Both the position numbers and the translations under genes were made by a program. From Syntrophales bacterium (GTDB taxonomy: Bacteria; Desulfobacterota; Syntrophia; Syntrophales; UBA5619), in the NCBI GenBank assembly GCA_023229765.1, contig JALNYO010000005.1:1-64000 (forward strand): a DNA stretch of 64,000 nt, written 5' to 3'. Below the pieces are notes generated by a model. That model was not told where the DNA came from. It did not search any database and saw only the letters and a list, made by a program, of their open reading frames with translations. Of the stretch, positions 36,181-44,159 are shown one piece after another. Position 1 is the first letter of the stretch. Every line of letters begins with the position of its first letter.

Positions 36181-37398
36181 GTGAGCGAAGTGAAAAGGGT
36201 TGTTCTTGCCTATTCGGGTGGGCTTGATACTTCTGTCATTCTGAAATGGCTGCTTGAGACATACCACTGCGAGGTGATCTGCTTTGCCGCAGATGTCGGG
36301 CAGAAGGAAGAGTTGTCCGGGCTTCAGGAAAAGGCGCTCAATACCGGCGCTTCAAAGATATATATTGACGATCTCAAAGAGGAATTCACGCGGGACTTCG
36401 TTTTCCCGGCCCTCCGGGCGAATGCCATCTACGAGGGAACATATCTGCTGGGAACATCGCTGGCCCGGCCGCTGATCGCCAAAAGACAGCTTGAGATTGC
36501 CAAGCTGGAGGGCGCGGATGCGGTTTGTCACGGGGCCACCGGGAAGGGCAACGATCAGGTTCGTTTTGAGCTGACCTATCTGTCGCTGAACCCGGCAATC
36601 AATATTATTGCCGCCTGGCGGGACGATAACTGGAAGTTTGATTCCCGCTCATCGATGCTTGATTACGCGGAAAAAAACAATATACCTCTGCCTCTCACGA
36701 GGGAGAAACCCTACAGCAGCGACCGCAATCTGCTCCACATCTCCCATGAAGGCGGAATTCTGGAGGACCCCTGGGCGGAGCCGAATGAAGACATGTTTGT
36801 GCTGAGCGTTTCCCCGGAAAAAGCCCCGGACCGGCCGACCTATATCGAGATCGCCTTCGAAAACGGGATTCCTGTTTCCGTGGACGGGGTGATTATGCAG
36901 CCTGCCGTTCTTCTCGATCATCTCAATGAAATCGCAGGTAAAAACGGGATCGGCCGCGTTGATATGGTGGAGAACCGCTTTGTCGGTATGAAATCGCGCG
37001 GGGTTTACGAGACCCCGGGGGGAACGGTTCTCTGGGCGGCTCATCGCGCTGTGGAATCTATCGCCATGGATCGCGAGGTGATGATGATGCGCGATTCGCT
37101 CACTCCCAAATATGCGCAACTTGTTTATAACGGCTTCTGGTTTTCTCCGGAAATGAAGGTTCTGCAGCGCTTCATAGACGAAACCCAGGAGCATGTAACC
37201 GGGACAGCCCGCCTTAAGCTCTACAAGGGAAACTGCATTGTGGTCGGCAGGAAATCGCCCTTTTCCCTTTACAGTGAGGATGTTGCAACATTTGAAAAAG
37301 ACAGGGTTTATAACCAGAAAGACGCAACCGGATTCATTCGCCTCAATGCCCTGCGTCTGAAGATAATGGCGGCGATGAACGCACGCGTTCAGATTTGA
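36181..37398 (+). CDS. argG: Argininosuccinate synthase
   Basis: ATP-dependent condensation of citrulline and aspartate. The N-type ATP pyrophosphatase P-loop LAYSGGLDTS is at residues 9-18, and GATGKGNDQVRFE and the tetramer helix are present. 405 residues, normal. GTG start with AAAGGAGG upstream. Next gene starts within or just after its stop. Confidence 0.96.
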   Translation: MSEVKRVVLAYSGGLDTSVILKWLLETYHCEVICFAADVGQKEELSGLQEKALNTGASKIYIDDLKEEFTRDFVFPALRANAIYEGTYLLGTSLARPLIAKRQLEIAKLEGADAVCHGATGKGNDQVRFELTYLSLNPAINIIAAWRDDNWKFDSRSSMLDYAEKNNIPLPLTREKPYSSDRNLLHISHEGGILEDPWAEPNEDMFVLSVSPEKAPDRPTYIEIAFENGIPVSVDGVIMQPAVLLDHLNEIAGKNGIGRVDMVENRFVGMKSRGVYETPGGTVLWAAHRAVESIAMDREVMMMRDSLTPKYAQLVYNGFWFSPEMKVLQRFIDETQEHVTGTARLKLYKGNCIVVGRKSPFSLYSEDVATFEKDRVYNQKDATGFIRLNALRLKIMAAMNARVQI

Positions 37399-37412
37399 TG
37401 CGGCAGGTAAAG

Positions 37413-38798
37413 ATGACTGAAAAAGTGGAGAAGCCCTGGGGGGGGCGGTTCAGCGAGGATACCGATAAAGCCGTAGAGGCCTTTACTGCTTCGCTTCATT
37501 TTGACCGTCGCCTTTACCGCTACGATATCGAGGGCAGCATCGCCCACGCGCGCATGCTTGCCAGGCAGGGGATCGTCAAAAAAAATGAAAGTCGGGCGAT
37601 CATTGCCGGCCTGAAGGAGATACTGAAGGATATTGAAGATGAAACGTTTTTCTTCAATCCTGACGACGAAGACATTCACATGGCGATCGAAAAGGCGCTG
37701 ACTGTCCGGATCGGCGAGGTCGGAGGGAAGCTCCACTCGGCAAGAAGCAGAAATGACCAGGTGGCCTTGGATGAACGCCTTTATCTGAGGGCGGAAACAG
37801 ACGAGTTCATTAACCTTGTCCGCGATCTGCAAGGGGCGCTCCTGGAGCAGGCAAAAAAGGAAACAGGCGTTATTCTACCTGGTTACACCCACATGCAGAA
37901 GGCGCAGCCGGTTCTTTTGTCTCACTATCTTCTTTCCTTCTGGGAAATGTTTGACCGCGACTTGTCGCGTCTCCATGATTGCCGGGTGCGGATGAATGTA
38001 ATGCCCCTGGGGGCGGCGGCTCTGGCAGGAACGGGACTTCCCATTGACCGTAAGTACGTTGCCCGCCTCCTCAAATTTCCGCGGGTGACGGAAAATAGCA
38101 TGGATACGGTCTCCGACCGGGATTTCGTCGCCGAATTCATTTTTGTCGCATCGCTCATCATGGCGCACCTGAGCCGTTTTTGCGAGGATCTGGTGCTCTG
38201 GTCAACCGACGAGTTCGGCTATATTGAGATCGCCGACTCGTTTACAACCGGCAGCAGCATTATGCCGCAAAAGAAAAATCCGGATGTGGCGGAGCTGATC
38301 AGGGGAAAGACAGGCCGTGTTTACGGCGATCTCGTAGCCATTCTGACTCTCCTCAAGGGGCTACCGATGACGTACAACCGTGATTTGCAGGAGGACAAGG
38401 AAGCGCTGTTTGATGCGCTCGACACCACGAAGGCCTCCCTGCGGATTTTTACCATGATGATCGGCCATATTGCCTTTAGACGGGAAAAGATGGCAACGGG
38501 CGCCGAAGGGGGATTTTCCACGGCGACTGACATCGCCGAATATCTCGTGCGCAAAGGAACGCCGTTTCGCGAAGCGCATGGCATTGTCGGGAAAATAGTC
38601 GCGTTTTGCATCAAAAACAAAAAAAAGCTGACGGGGTTGACCATGACGGAGTTTCTTGATTTTTACGGCGGTTTCGATGAAGATGTGTTTAAATGCTTAA
38701 CCGTAAAACAGTCTGTGGGCGCCCGGAAGGAAAGAGGCGGAACGGCCGAGGAGACGGTGCGCGCGAGGATTGCGGAAATTGAGAGCAAAGAAAGATGA
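37413..38798 (+). CDS. argH: Argininosuccinate lyase
   Basis: Last step of arginine synthesis, releasing fumarate. Fumarase/aspartase-superfamily signature GSSIMPQKKNPD is near residue 280 with the catalytic Ser, and the substrate loop is SARSRNDQVALDERL. About 461 residues. The ATG at 37413 gives the usual MTEKxxKPWGGRF start. An ATG at 37398 overlapping the argG stop is an alternative adding five residues. The lipoprotein gene overlaps its stop by 4 bases. Confidence 0.95.
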   Translation: MTEKVEKPWGGRFSEDTDKAVEAFTASLHFDRRLYRYDIEGSIAHARMLARQGIVKKNESRAIIAGLKEILKDIEDETFFFNPDDEDIHMAIEKALTVRIGEVGGKLHSARSRNDQVALDERLYLRAETDEFINLVRDLQGALLEQAKKETGVILPGYTHMQKAQPVLLSHYLLSFWEMFDRDLSRLHDCRVRMNVMPLGAAALAGTGLPIDRKYVARLLKFPRVTENSMDTVSDRDFVAEFIFVASLIMAHLSRFCEDLVLWSTDEFGYIEIADSFTTGSSIMPQKKNPDVAELIRGKTGRVYGDLVAILTLLKGLPMTYNRDLQEDKEALFDALDTTKASLRIFTMMIGHIAFRREKMATGAEGGFSTATDIAEYLVRKGTPFREAHGIVGKIVAFCIKNKKKLTGLTMTEFLDFYGGFDEDVFKCLTVKQSVGARKERGGTAEETVRARIAEIESKER

Positions 38799-39022
38799 AG
38801 AGTAGAAAATCATTGCGCTGGGCGGCTTTATTTTTCGCAATTCTGAGCCTGTCTTTTTACGGATGCGGCAAGAAAGGGGATCCCCGGCCGTCAAAATCAG
38901 CGAGCAGCTACTTACCGGCGGCGATCGGTGTGCGGCAGTTCACTTCACTGCTTAATGTTCATAAAATTGGAGGTACGCGCTTTGTCGCGTCCGGAACGAC
39001 GTCTAAAAGGTTAGCAATTTAA
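38795..39022 (+). CDS. LptM-like small lipoprotein
   Basis: Short outer-membrane lipoprotein. The signal peptide ends in a lipobox SFYGC, and CGKKGDPRPS after the Cys is the pattern of the YifL/LptM/LppL family, whose genes often precede lysA or dapF. LptM helps LptD assembly in E. coli; that role is only inferred here. At 75 residues it is somewhat long. The last 25 residues come from a 41-bp repeat (38951-38991) also found at the start of folK, so the native protein probably ended earlier. ATG overlaps the argH stop. Confidence 0.75.
   Translation: MKSRKSLRWAALFFAILSLSFYGCGKKGDPRPSKSASSYLPAAIGVRQFTSLLNVHKIGGTRFVASGTTSKRLAI
38951..38991 (+). repeat. 41-bp dispersed repeat, copy 1
   Basis: 37 of 41 bases match copy 2 at 42103-42143. 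It contains a Shine-Dalgarno-like ATTGGAGG and a hairpin ACGCG-CTTTGT-CGCGT. It is read in the lipoprotein frame as LNVHKIGGTRFVAS. Confidence 0.7.
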
Positions 39023-39061
39023 ATCAGCAATTTATGCACGCATTTTCAGATTAGAGGAACA

Positions 39062-40321
39062 ATGAATTATTTCAATTACAAGGATAACGAACTGTATTGC
39101 GAGGAAGTTTCCATTGCGGCAATCGCGCGGGAGATCGGAACGCCTTTTTACCTCTACAGCGCCCGGACGTTGAAGCGCCATTTTACGGCATTTACCGAGG
39201 CCTTCGCCGGGATTCCCCATATCATCTGTTTTGCCGTCAAAGCCAACTCCAACATTGCGATTCTGAAGAGCTTTGCCAATCAGGGCGGCGGCGCGGACAT
39301 CGTTTCCGGCGGGGAGCTGTACCGCGCTTTGCAGGCCGGCATCGAGCCCGCGCGGATCGTCTATTCCGGGGTGGGAAAACGGGATGACGAGATCGATTTT
39401 GCCCTCAAAACGGGGATTCTGATGTTCAATATTGAATCGCCCCAGGAATTGGAGGTCATCAACGAACGCGCCGGCAAACTTGGTCTCCGCGCGGGGATCG
39501 GCATCCGCGTCAATCCGGATGTAAATGCGGAAACCCACCCGCACATTTCCACCGGTTTAAAGGAAAACAAATTCGGCATCGCCGTCGAAAGCGCGCTTCT
39601 GGCTTACCGGCAGGCGGCGGCGTTGAAACATATCGATATAAAAGGGGTAAGCTGCCATATTGGTTCACAGATAACGAAGATATTGCCCTTTACAGATGCG
39701 ATCGATCGCCTGAAGACACTAATCCGCACTCTGCGGGCGGAGGGGGTTGCGGTTCATTATCTCGATCTGGGCGGAGGGCTGGGCATTTCTTACGATCAGG
39801 AGAAACCGCCGCTGCCGGCCGAATATGCCCGGGCAATTATCGAAGCGGCCGGCGATCTGGGCTGCACCTTCATTTTTGAGCCGGGTCGCGTGCTTGTCGG
39901 CAATGCAGGAATTCTTGTTACGAAGGTCCTTTATAAGAAAGAAAATGACGAAAAAAAATTCTTTATTGTTGACGCTGGCATGAACGACCTGATTCGCCCC
40001 AGCCTGTACGGGTCCTTTCACAAACTGCAGCCCGTCCAGTTGACCGCGCGGGAAGAGGTTACGGCTGACATCGTCGGCCCGATCTGCGAATCCGGTGATT
40101 TCCTGGCTAAGGGACGTCGGGTGAAGTTAATGGAACGAGGCGATCTTTTGGCCGTTATGAGTGCGGGGGCTTATGGATTCACCATGGCCTCGAATTACAA
40201 TTCGCGTCCGCGGGCGCCGGAAATAATGGTTTGCGATGCGAGCTGGCATGTCATCAGGGAGAGGGAAAAGAACGAAGACCTGACTAGAAACGAACATATT
40301 CCAGACTTTTTGAAAAATTAG
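39062..40321 (+). CDS. lysA: Diaminopimelate decarboxylase
   Basis: PLP enzyme that makes lysine from meso-diaminopimelate. Alanine-racemase-type barrel with the PLP Lys in CFAVKANSN near residue 60, GSQI for phosphate contact near 200, GGGLGISY, and the C-terminal catalytic Cys in GPICESGDFLA. 419 residues, normal. AGAGGAAC is upstream. It follows the lipoprotein gene in the usual lptM-lysA order and precedes dapA. Confidence 0.95.
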   Translation: MNYFNYKDNELYCEEVSIAAIAREIGTPFYLYSARTLKRHFTAFTEAFAGIPHIICFAVKANSNIAILKSFANQGGGADIVSGGELYRALQAGIEPARIVYSGVGKRDDEIDFALKTGILMFNIESPQELEVINERAGKLGLRAGIGIRVNPDVNAETHPHISTGLKENKFGIAVESALLAYRQAAALKHIDIKGVSCHIGSQITKILPFTDAIDRLKTLIRTLRAEGVAVHYLDLGGGLGISYDQEKPPLPAEYARAIIEAAGDLGCTFIFEPGRVLVGNAGILVTKVLYKKENDEKKFFIVDAGMNDLIRPSLYGSFHKLQPVQLTAREEVTADIVGPICESGDFLAKGRRVKLMERGDLLAVMSAGAYGFTMASNYNSRPRAPEIMVCDASWHVIREREKNEDLTRNEHIPDFLKN

Positions 40322-40384
40322 GGAATGGCTTGTCATTAAAAATAATTTGAGTCGGGGCTTCAGATAAAAATTGGAGGGGGAACT

Positions 40385-41260
40385 ATGTTTTCAGGCGCCA
40401 TTGTCGCTATTGTAACGCCGTTCAAAAATGGAAAGGTTGACGAGGCGGCCTTGCGCCGTCTGGTCGAAGAGCAGATTGCCGGGGGGACGGACGGAATTGC
40501 CCCCTGCGGAACAACCGGGGAATCCACAACGCTTTCGCATGAGGAGCATGACCGGGTTATTGAGATTGTGATCGATGCCGTAAAAAAGCGCGTTCCGGTC
40601 ATCGCCGGGACCGGCTCGAACAGCACGGCGGAGGCAATCCGCCTGACGAAACACGCCTGGCAGGCGGGGGCTGATGCGGCGCTGATTGTTTGCCCTTATT
40701 ACAATCGCCCAACCCAGGAGGGTCTCTACCTGCACTACAAGGCCGTTGCCGAAGCGGTCCCGATTCCCCTCATTATTTACAACATTCCGGGGAGAACCGG
40801 CACGAACATGCTGCCGGAGACGATGGCGCGCCTGGCGAATATCCCGAATATTGTCGGGGTAAAGGAAGCTGCCGGTTCCATCAAACAGATGAGCGACATC
40901 ATCAATTTGTGCGGGCCTGATTTCGATGTCATCTCCGGGGATGACGCCTTCACTCTGCCGCTGCTTGCCATCGGCGGCAAGGGGGTAATTTCCGTTATTT
41001 CGAATATAGTTCCCGCTGACATGGCTGGGCTTGTGGATGCCTTTTTTGCCGGTGATTTGAAGAAGGCCCGTGAGCTTCACCAGCGCATGAGTCCGCTGAT
41101 CGACGCGCTTTTTATTGAGACCAATCCCACCCCGGTAAAGGCGGCGCTGGCGATGATGGGTAAGATCGACTATGAGCTGCGCCTGCCGTTATGCCGGATG
41201 GCGGAGAAAAATGAATTAGCCTTGAAAAAGGCAATGCAGGACTACGGGTTATTGAAGTAG
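40385..41260 (+). CDS. dapA: 4-hydroxy-tetrahydrodipicolinate synthase
   Basis: Condenses pyruvate with aspartate semialdehyde, first committed step of lysine and diaminopimelate synthesis. TIM barrel with GTTGES near residue 44, catalytic Tyr in IIYNIPGRTG and Schiff-base Lys in GVKEAAG. 291 residues. GGAGGGG is placed 6 bases before the ATG. dapB follows by 13 bases. Confidence 0.96.
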   Translation: MFSGAIVAIVTPFKNGKVDEAALRRLVEEQIAGGTDGIAPCGTTGESTTLSHEEHDRVIEIVIDAVKKRVPVIAGTGSNSTAEAIRLTKHAWQAGADAALIVCPYYNRPTQEGLYLHYKAVAEAVPIPLIIYNIPGRTGTNMLPETMARLANIPNIVGVKEAAGSIKQMSDIINLCGPDFDVISGDDAFTLPLLAIGGKGVISVISNIVPADMAGLVDAFFAGDLKKARELHQRMSPLIDALFIETNPTPVKAALAMMGKIDYELRLPLCRMAEKNELALKKAMQDYGLLK

Positions 41261-41273
41261 GGAGGAACTTTTT

Positions 41274-42086
41274 ATGGTAAAGGCCATTGTTACCGGCGCT
41301 GGCGGACGGATGGGGGGAAGGATAATCAGCATTATTGCTGAGACAAGGGAGATGGAGCTGGCCGGCGCGGTGGAGCAGAAGGGCCATCCCGCAATCGGCA
41401 GGGACGTGGGAGAGGGTTTGGGACTCGGCAAGACGGGGATACAAATTGTTGATTCCCTGTCCGCTTGCATAGAAAATGGCGATGTCGTTATCGACTTTAC
41501 CTCGCATGAATCATCTCTTCAACACCTGAGGATTGCCGCAAGTTCAAAAAAAGCTATAGTAATCGGCAGCACAGGCTTCACAGTTAAAGAAATGGATGAG
41601 GCAAAAAACATTGCTGGCGCTGCAAGATGCGTCATTTCCCCGAACATGAGCGTTGGCGTCAATGTGATGTTCAAGGTCCTCTCCGATGTCGCGGCGATTC
41701 TCGGCGATGAGTACGATGTGGAGATCGTTGAGGCGCACCACCATCTCAAAAAGGACGCACCCAGCGGCACGGCGGTAAAAATGGCGGAGGTGATCGCCCA
41801 GAGCCTGGGGCGCAATCTCGAAGAAACCGGCGTCTATTGTCGTAAAGGCATTATCGGCGAACGTTCCCCCAAGGAGATTGGCATTCAGACCGTTCGCGCC
41901 GGGGATATTGTCGGAGAGCATACGGTGATTTTCGGCGGCATGGGAGAGCGGCTGGAATTTATCCACCGCGCCCACAGCCGGGACAACTTCGCCCGCGGGG
42001 CGATTCGGGCGGCGCTTTGGGTGGTTGGGCGCCCCGATGGGCTCTATGACATGCAGGATGTCCTGGGATTGAAAAGGGTTGCTTGA
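41274..42086 (+). CDS. dapB: 4-hydroxy-tetrahydrodipicolinate reductase
   Basis: NAD(P)H-dependent reductase of the diaminopimelate pathway. N-terminal nucleotide site TGAGGRMGG, IDFTSHE, GSTGF, and the substrate and catalytic motif EAHHHLKKDAPSGTA with the two His and Lys. 270 residues. Overlaps the longest folK frame by 8 bases. Confidence 0.96.
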   Translation: MVKAIVTGAGGRMGGRIISIIAETREMELAGAVEQKGHPAIGRDVGEGLGLGKTGIQIVDSLSACIENGDVVIDFTSHESSLQHLRIAASSKKAIVIGSTGFTVKEMDEAKNIAGAARCVISPNMSVGVNVMFKVLSDVAAILGDEYDVEIVEAHHHLKKDAPSGTAVKMAEVIAQSLGRNLEETGVYCRKGIIGERSPKEIGIQTVRAGDIVGEHTVIFGGMGERLEFIHRAHSRDNFARGAIRAALWVVGRPDGLYDMQDVLGLKRVA

Positions 42087-42102
42087 AAGGATGCACGCGA
42101 GG

Positions 42103-42143
42103 CTTGATGTTCATGAAATTGGAGGGGCGCGCTTTGTCGCGTC
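42103..42143 (+). repeat. 41-bp dispersed repeat, copy 2
   Basis: Same element as 38951-38991, read in the same frame as LDVHEIGGARFVAS. The stem is CGCG-CTTTGT-CGCG with two more flanking pairs. It lies between dapB and the conserved part of folK. Confidence 0.7.
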
Positions 42144-42144
42144 T

Positions 42145-42639
42145 GTGGCGGTTGTTGCCTATATCGGCATAGGGGCGAATATTGGTTCCCCGGTAGAGCA
42201 ATGCAGGGAAGCGGTGCGTCGCTTGGGGACGATGCCGGGAATAACCTCTTTACGAACATCGTCTCTTTACCGGACCGAGCCGGTTGGCCCAAAGGAGCAG
42301 GCGTGGTTCATCAACGCCGTAGCCGAGCTCAAAACGGAGATTCCCTCCCGTAAACTGTTTGAGATATTGAAAACTATTGAAAAGCTCATGGGACGTACAG
42401 AAGGGATGCGCTGGGGGCCGCGGGTGATCGACCTCGATCTCCTTCTCTATGGTCAGGCGATTATTGACGAGGAGGGGCTGACGGTTCCTCATCCGGAGCT
42501 GCATAAAAGGCGTTTCGTTTTAGAGCCGCTTTGCGAGATCGCCTCCTACACGGTTCATCCGCTGTTCAATGTTTCCATGCGCGGACTGCTTGATCGCCTT
42601 TCTGAAGGCGGAGGCGTGGAATTATATGGCAAATTATAG
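42145..42639 (+). CDS. folK: 2-amino-4-hydroxy-6-hydroxymethyldihydropteridine pyrophosphokinase
   Basis: Transfers pyrophosphate from ATP to the pterin in folate synthesis. Conserved core: YIGIGANIGSPVEQ at the N terminus, SLYRTEPVGPKEQAWFINAV, and the Mg/ATP motif WGPRVIDLDLLLYG. HPPK family members start right at the YIGxGxN strand, so GTG 42145 is proposed. The frame is open from TTG 42079 and ATG 42091, and those starts would add 22 or 18 residues that are encoded by the 41-bp repeat. GGAGG at 42121-42125 is too far from the GTG unless the hairpin at 42126-42143 folds between them. The start is therefore uncertain. Confidence 0.88.
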   Translation: MAVVAYIGIGANIGSPVEQCREAVRRLGTMPGITSLRTSSLYRTEPVGPKEQAWFINAVAELKTEIPSRKLFEILKTIEKLMGRTEGMRWGPRVIDLDLLLYGQAIIDEEGLTVPHPELHKRRFVLEPLCEIASYTVHPLFNVSMRGLLDRLSEGGGVELYGKL

Positions 42640-42709
42640 ATAGCGGCGCTCTAAACCACTTCATCCTGCAGGCGCAGGGAGTTGCGGCAAAAATGATTAT
42701 GAGGATTGG

Positions 42710-42973
42710 ATGTTGCTTAAATTAGTAATTGTTGTTATTGCAATATATCTTTTCTACAAGCTGTTCAGGAAGGATTCGCCTCAAGCAAGGGGGAACAGGG
42801 GATACAAACGTGAACAGAAGCCCTCTGGCGGAGAGGACCTGGTCGAGGATCCGGTCTGTCACACGTATATCCCCGAAAGCTCTGCTTTGAAACTGAACGT
42901 GGAGGGAAGAACGGTTTGTTTTTGTTCGCAAAAATGCCTTGAGACTTATGTTCAGGAAAAAAAGCAGCCATGA
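42710..42973 (+). CDS. Small membrane-anchored YHS/TRASH-like protein (PP0621-type)
   Basis: 87 residues: one N-terminal membrane helix (3-18), a basic linker, then a short metal-binding-like domain with C50 in DPVCHTYIP and C70, C72, C76 in VCFCSQKCLETY. This resembles the YHS domain, which binds metal or serves as a sorting element next to transporters. Function unknown. The cytoplasmic orientation is inferred from the positive residues after the helix. Between folK and pgsA, probably co-transcribed. Confidence 0.75.
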   Translation: MLLKLVIVVIAIYLFYKLFRKDSPQARGNRGYKREQKPSGGEDLVEDPVCHTYIPESSALKLNVEGRTVCFCSQKCLETYVQEKKQP

Positions 42974-43012
42974 GCGCGATTAGGTTATCCATACCTGAAG
43001 AAGGCAGAAAAA

Positions 43013-43636
43013 GTGGGAAATAACTCGACTATCGACAACCTGAAGAATCTGTTCGACAAACTGCCCATCCCCGAGCGGCAAAGGGACATCTATAATCTTC
43101 CCAATACAATCAGCATGCTTCGCATCGGCGTCATTCCGGTTTTGTTTGGCCTGCTTTTCTCCCCCGGCCCGGCCATGAGCCTGGTTATCGCGGCGTTGTT
43201 TATCATCGCCGGGCTTACCGACCTGCTTGACGGCTATATCGCGCGAAGGTTTCAGATAGTTACGACGATGGGAAAATTTCTTGATCCGATTGCCGACAAG
43301 TTAATCGTTAATACGGCAATGATCCTCCTGATTCCCGTTGGCAGAATACCGGCCTGGATAGTAGCCGTCATGATCATCCGTGATTTTGCGATTGACGGCA
43401 TAAGGACTGTAGCCTCGGCCGAAGGTTTGCTTATCCAGGCCAGCAAGCATGGAAAACGAAAGACACTTTGCCAGATTTTTGCCATTTCCGCGCTGATAAT
43501 CCATTATCCTTTTATTGGCGCTGATGCACATGTGGTGGGAATGGTTATTCTTTATATCGCTTTGGCCCTTTCAATAATTTCCGGGGTGGATTACTTTTTC
43601 AAGTTTTACGAAACGGTGTTCAAAAACAGAAGCTGA
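43013..43636 (+). CDS. pgsA: CDP-diacylglycerol-glycerol-3-phosphate 3-phosphatidyltransferase
   Basis: Integral membrane enzyme making phosphatidylglycerol phosphate. CDP-alcohol phosphatidyltransferase motif D-G-x2-A-R-x8-G-x3-D-x3-D is complete (DLLDGYIARRFQ to GKFLDPIADKL, near residues 70-95). Several transmembrane segments. GTG start after a run reading AGAAAAA. 207 residues fits the family of 180-210; the first 25 residues are a soluble extension. Confidence 0.9.
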   Translation: MGNNSTIDNLKNLFDKLPIPERQRDIYNLPNTISMLRIGVIPVLFGLLFSPGPAMSLVIAALFIIAGLTDLLDGYIARRFQIVTTMGKFLDPIADKLIVNTAMILLIPVGRIPAWIVAVMIIRDFAIDGIRTVASAEGLLIQASKHGKRKTLCQIFAISALIIHYPFIGADAHVVGMVILYIALALSIISGVDYFFKFYETVFKNRS

Positions 43637-43805
43637 AAACCGGGAATGTTTGTGATTGTTTCCCAATTGGCGTTGGATTCATTGGGGATCTGCCTGAAGG
43701 CGGAAAGCAAAGAGCAGGCGGTTTTGAAACAATATTATAGACAGAGCGATTATTTTATTGACAAACAAATTTTATTTGATATATTCCGCCGCACCCAAAC
43801 ACTGA

Positions 43806-43880
43806 GCGGGCGTAACTCAGCGGTAGAGTGCCACCTTGCCAAGGTGGACGTCGACGGTTCGAACCCGTTCGCCCGCTCCA
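43806..43880 (+). tRNA. tRNA-Gly (anticodon GCC)
   Basis: Full cloverleaf: acceptor GCGGGCG pairs with CGCCCGC, discriminator T, encoded CCA; anticodon loop TTGCCAA with GCC at 43838-43840; T-arm GGTTCGAACC. A T-run follows it before the next tRNA. Confidence 0.97.
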
Positions 43881-43895
43881 TTTTTTTGTCTAAAC

Positions 43896-43970
43896 GGCGG
43901 CATAGCCAAGTGGTAAGGCAGCGGTCTGCAAAACCGTTATTCCCCGGTTCAAGTCCGGGTGCCGCCTCCA
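43896..43970 (+). tRNA. tRNA-Cys (anticodon GCA)
   Basis: Acceptor GGCGGCA pairs with TGCCGCC, discriminator T and encoded CCA. Anticodon loop CTGCAAA has GCA at 43928-43930; T-arm CCGGTTCAAGTCCGG. Paired with tRNA-Gly 15 bases upstream. Confidence 0.97.
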
Positions 43971-44159
43971 GAATCCCAAGGTGCGATCGAAAATTTTCGT
44001 CTTCGCCATTTTTTCCTTTACAATCCAACCTATCCGGAAGAGAAACATGGGCTTTTTGATCGGTCCGTGCGGGTGTAAGCAAGCTTTGCAGTTTGAAGTA
44101 TTTTATGGATGTAAATTCGTAATGCAATATTATAATTAACAGAAATTGAAGGAGAAAAT

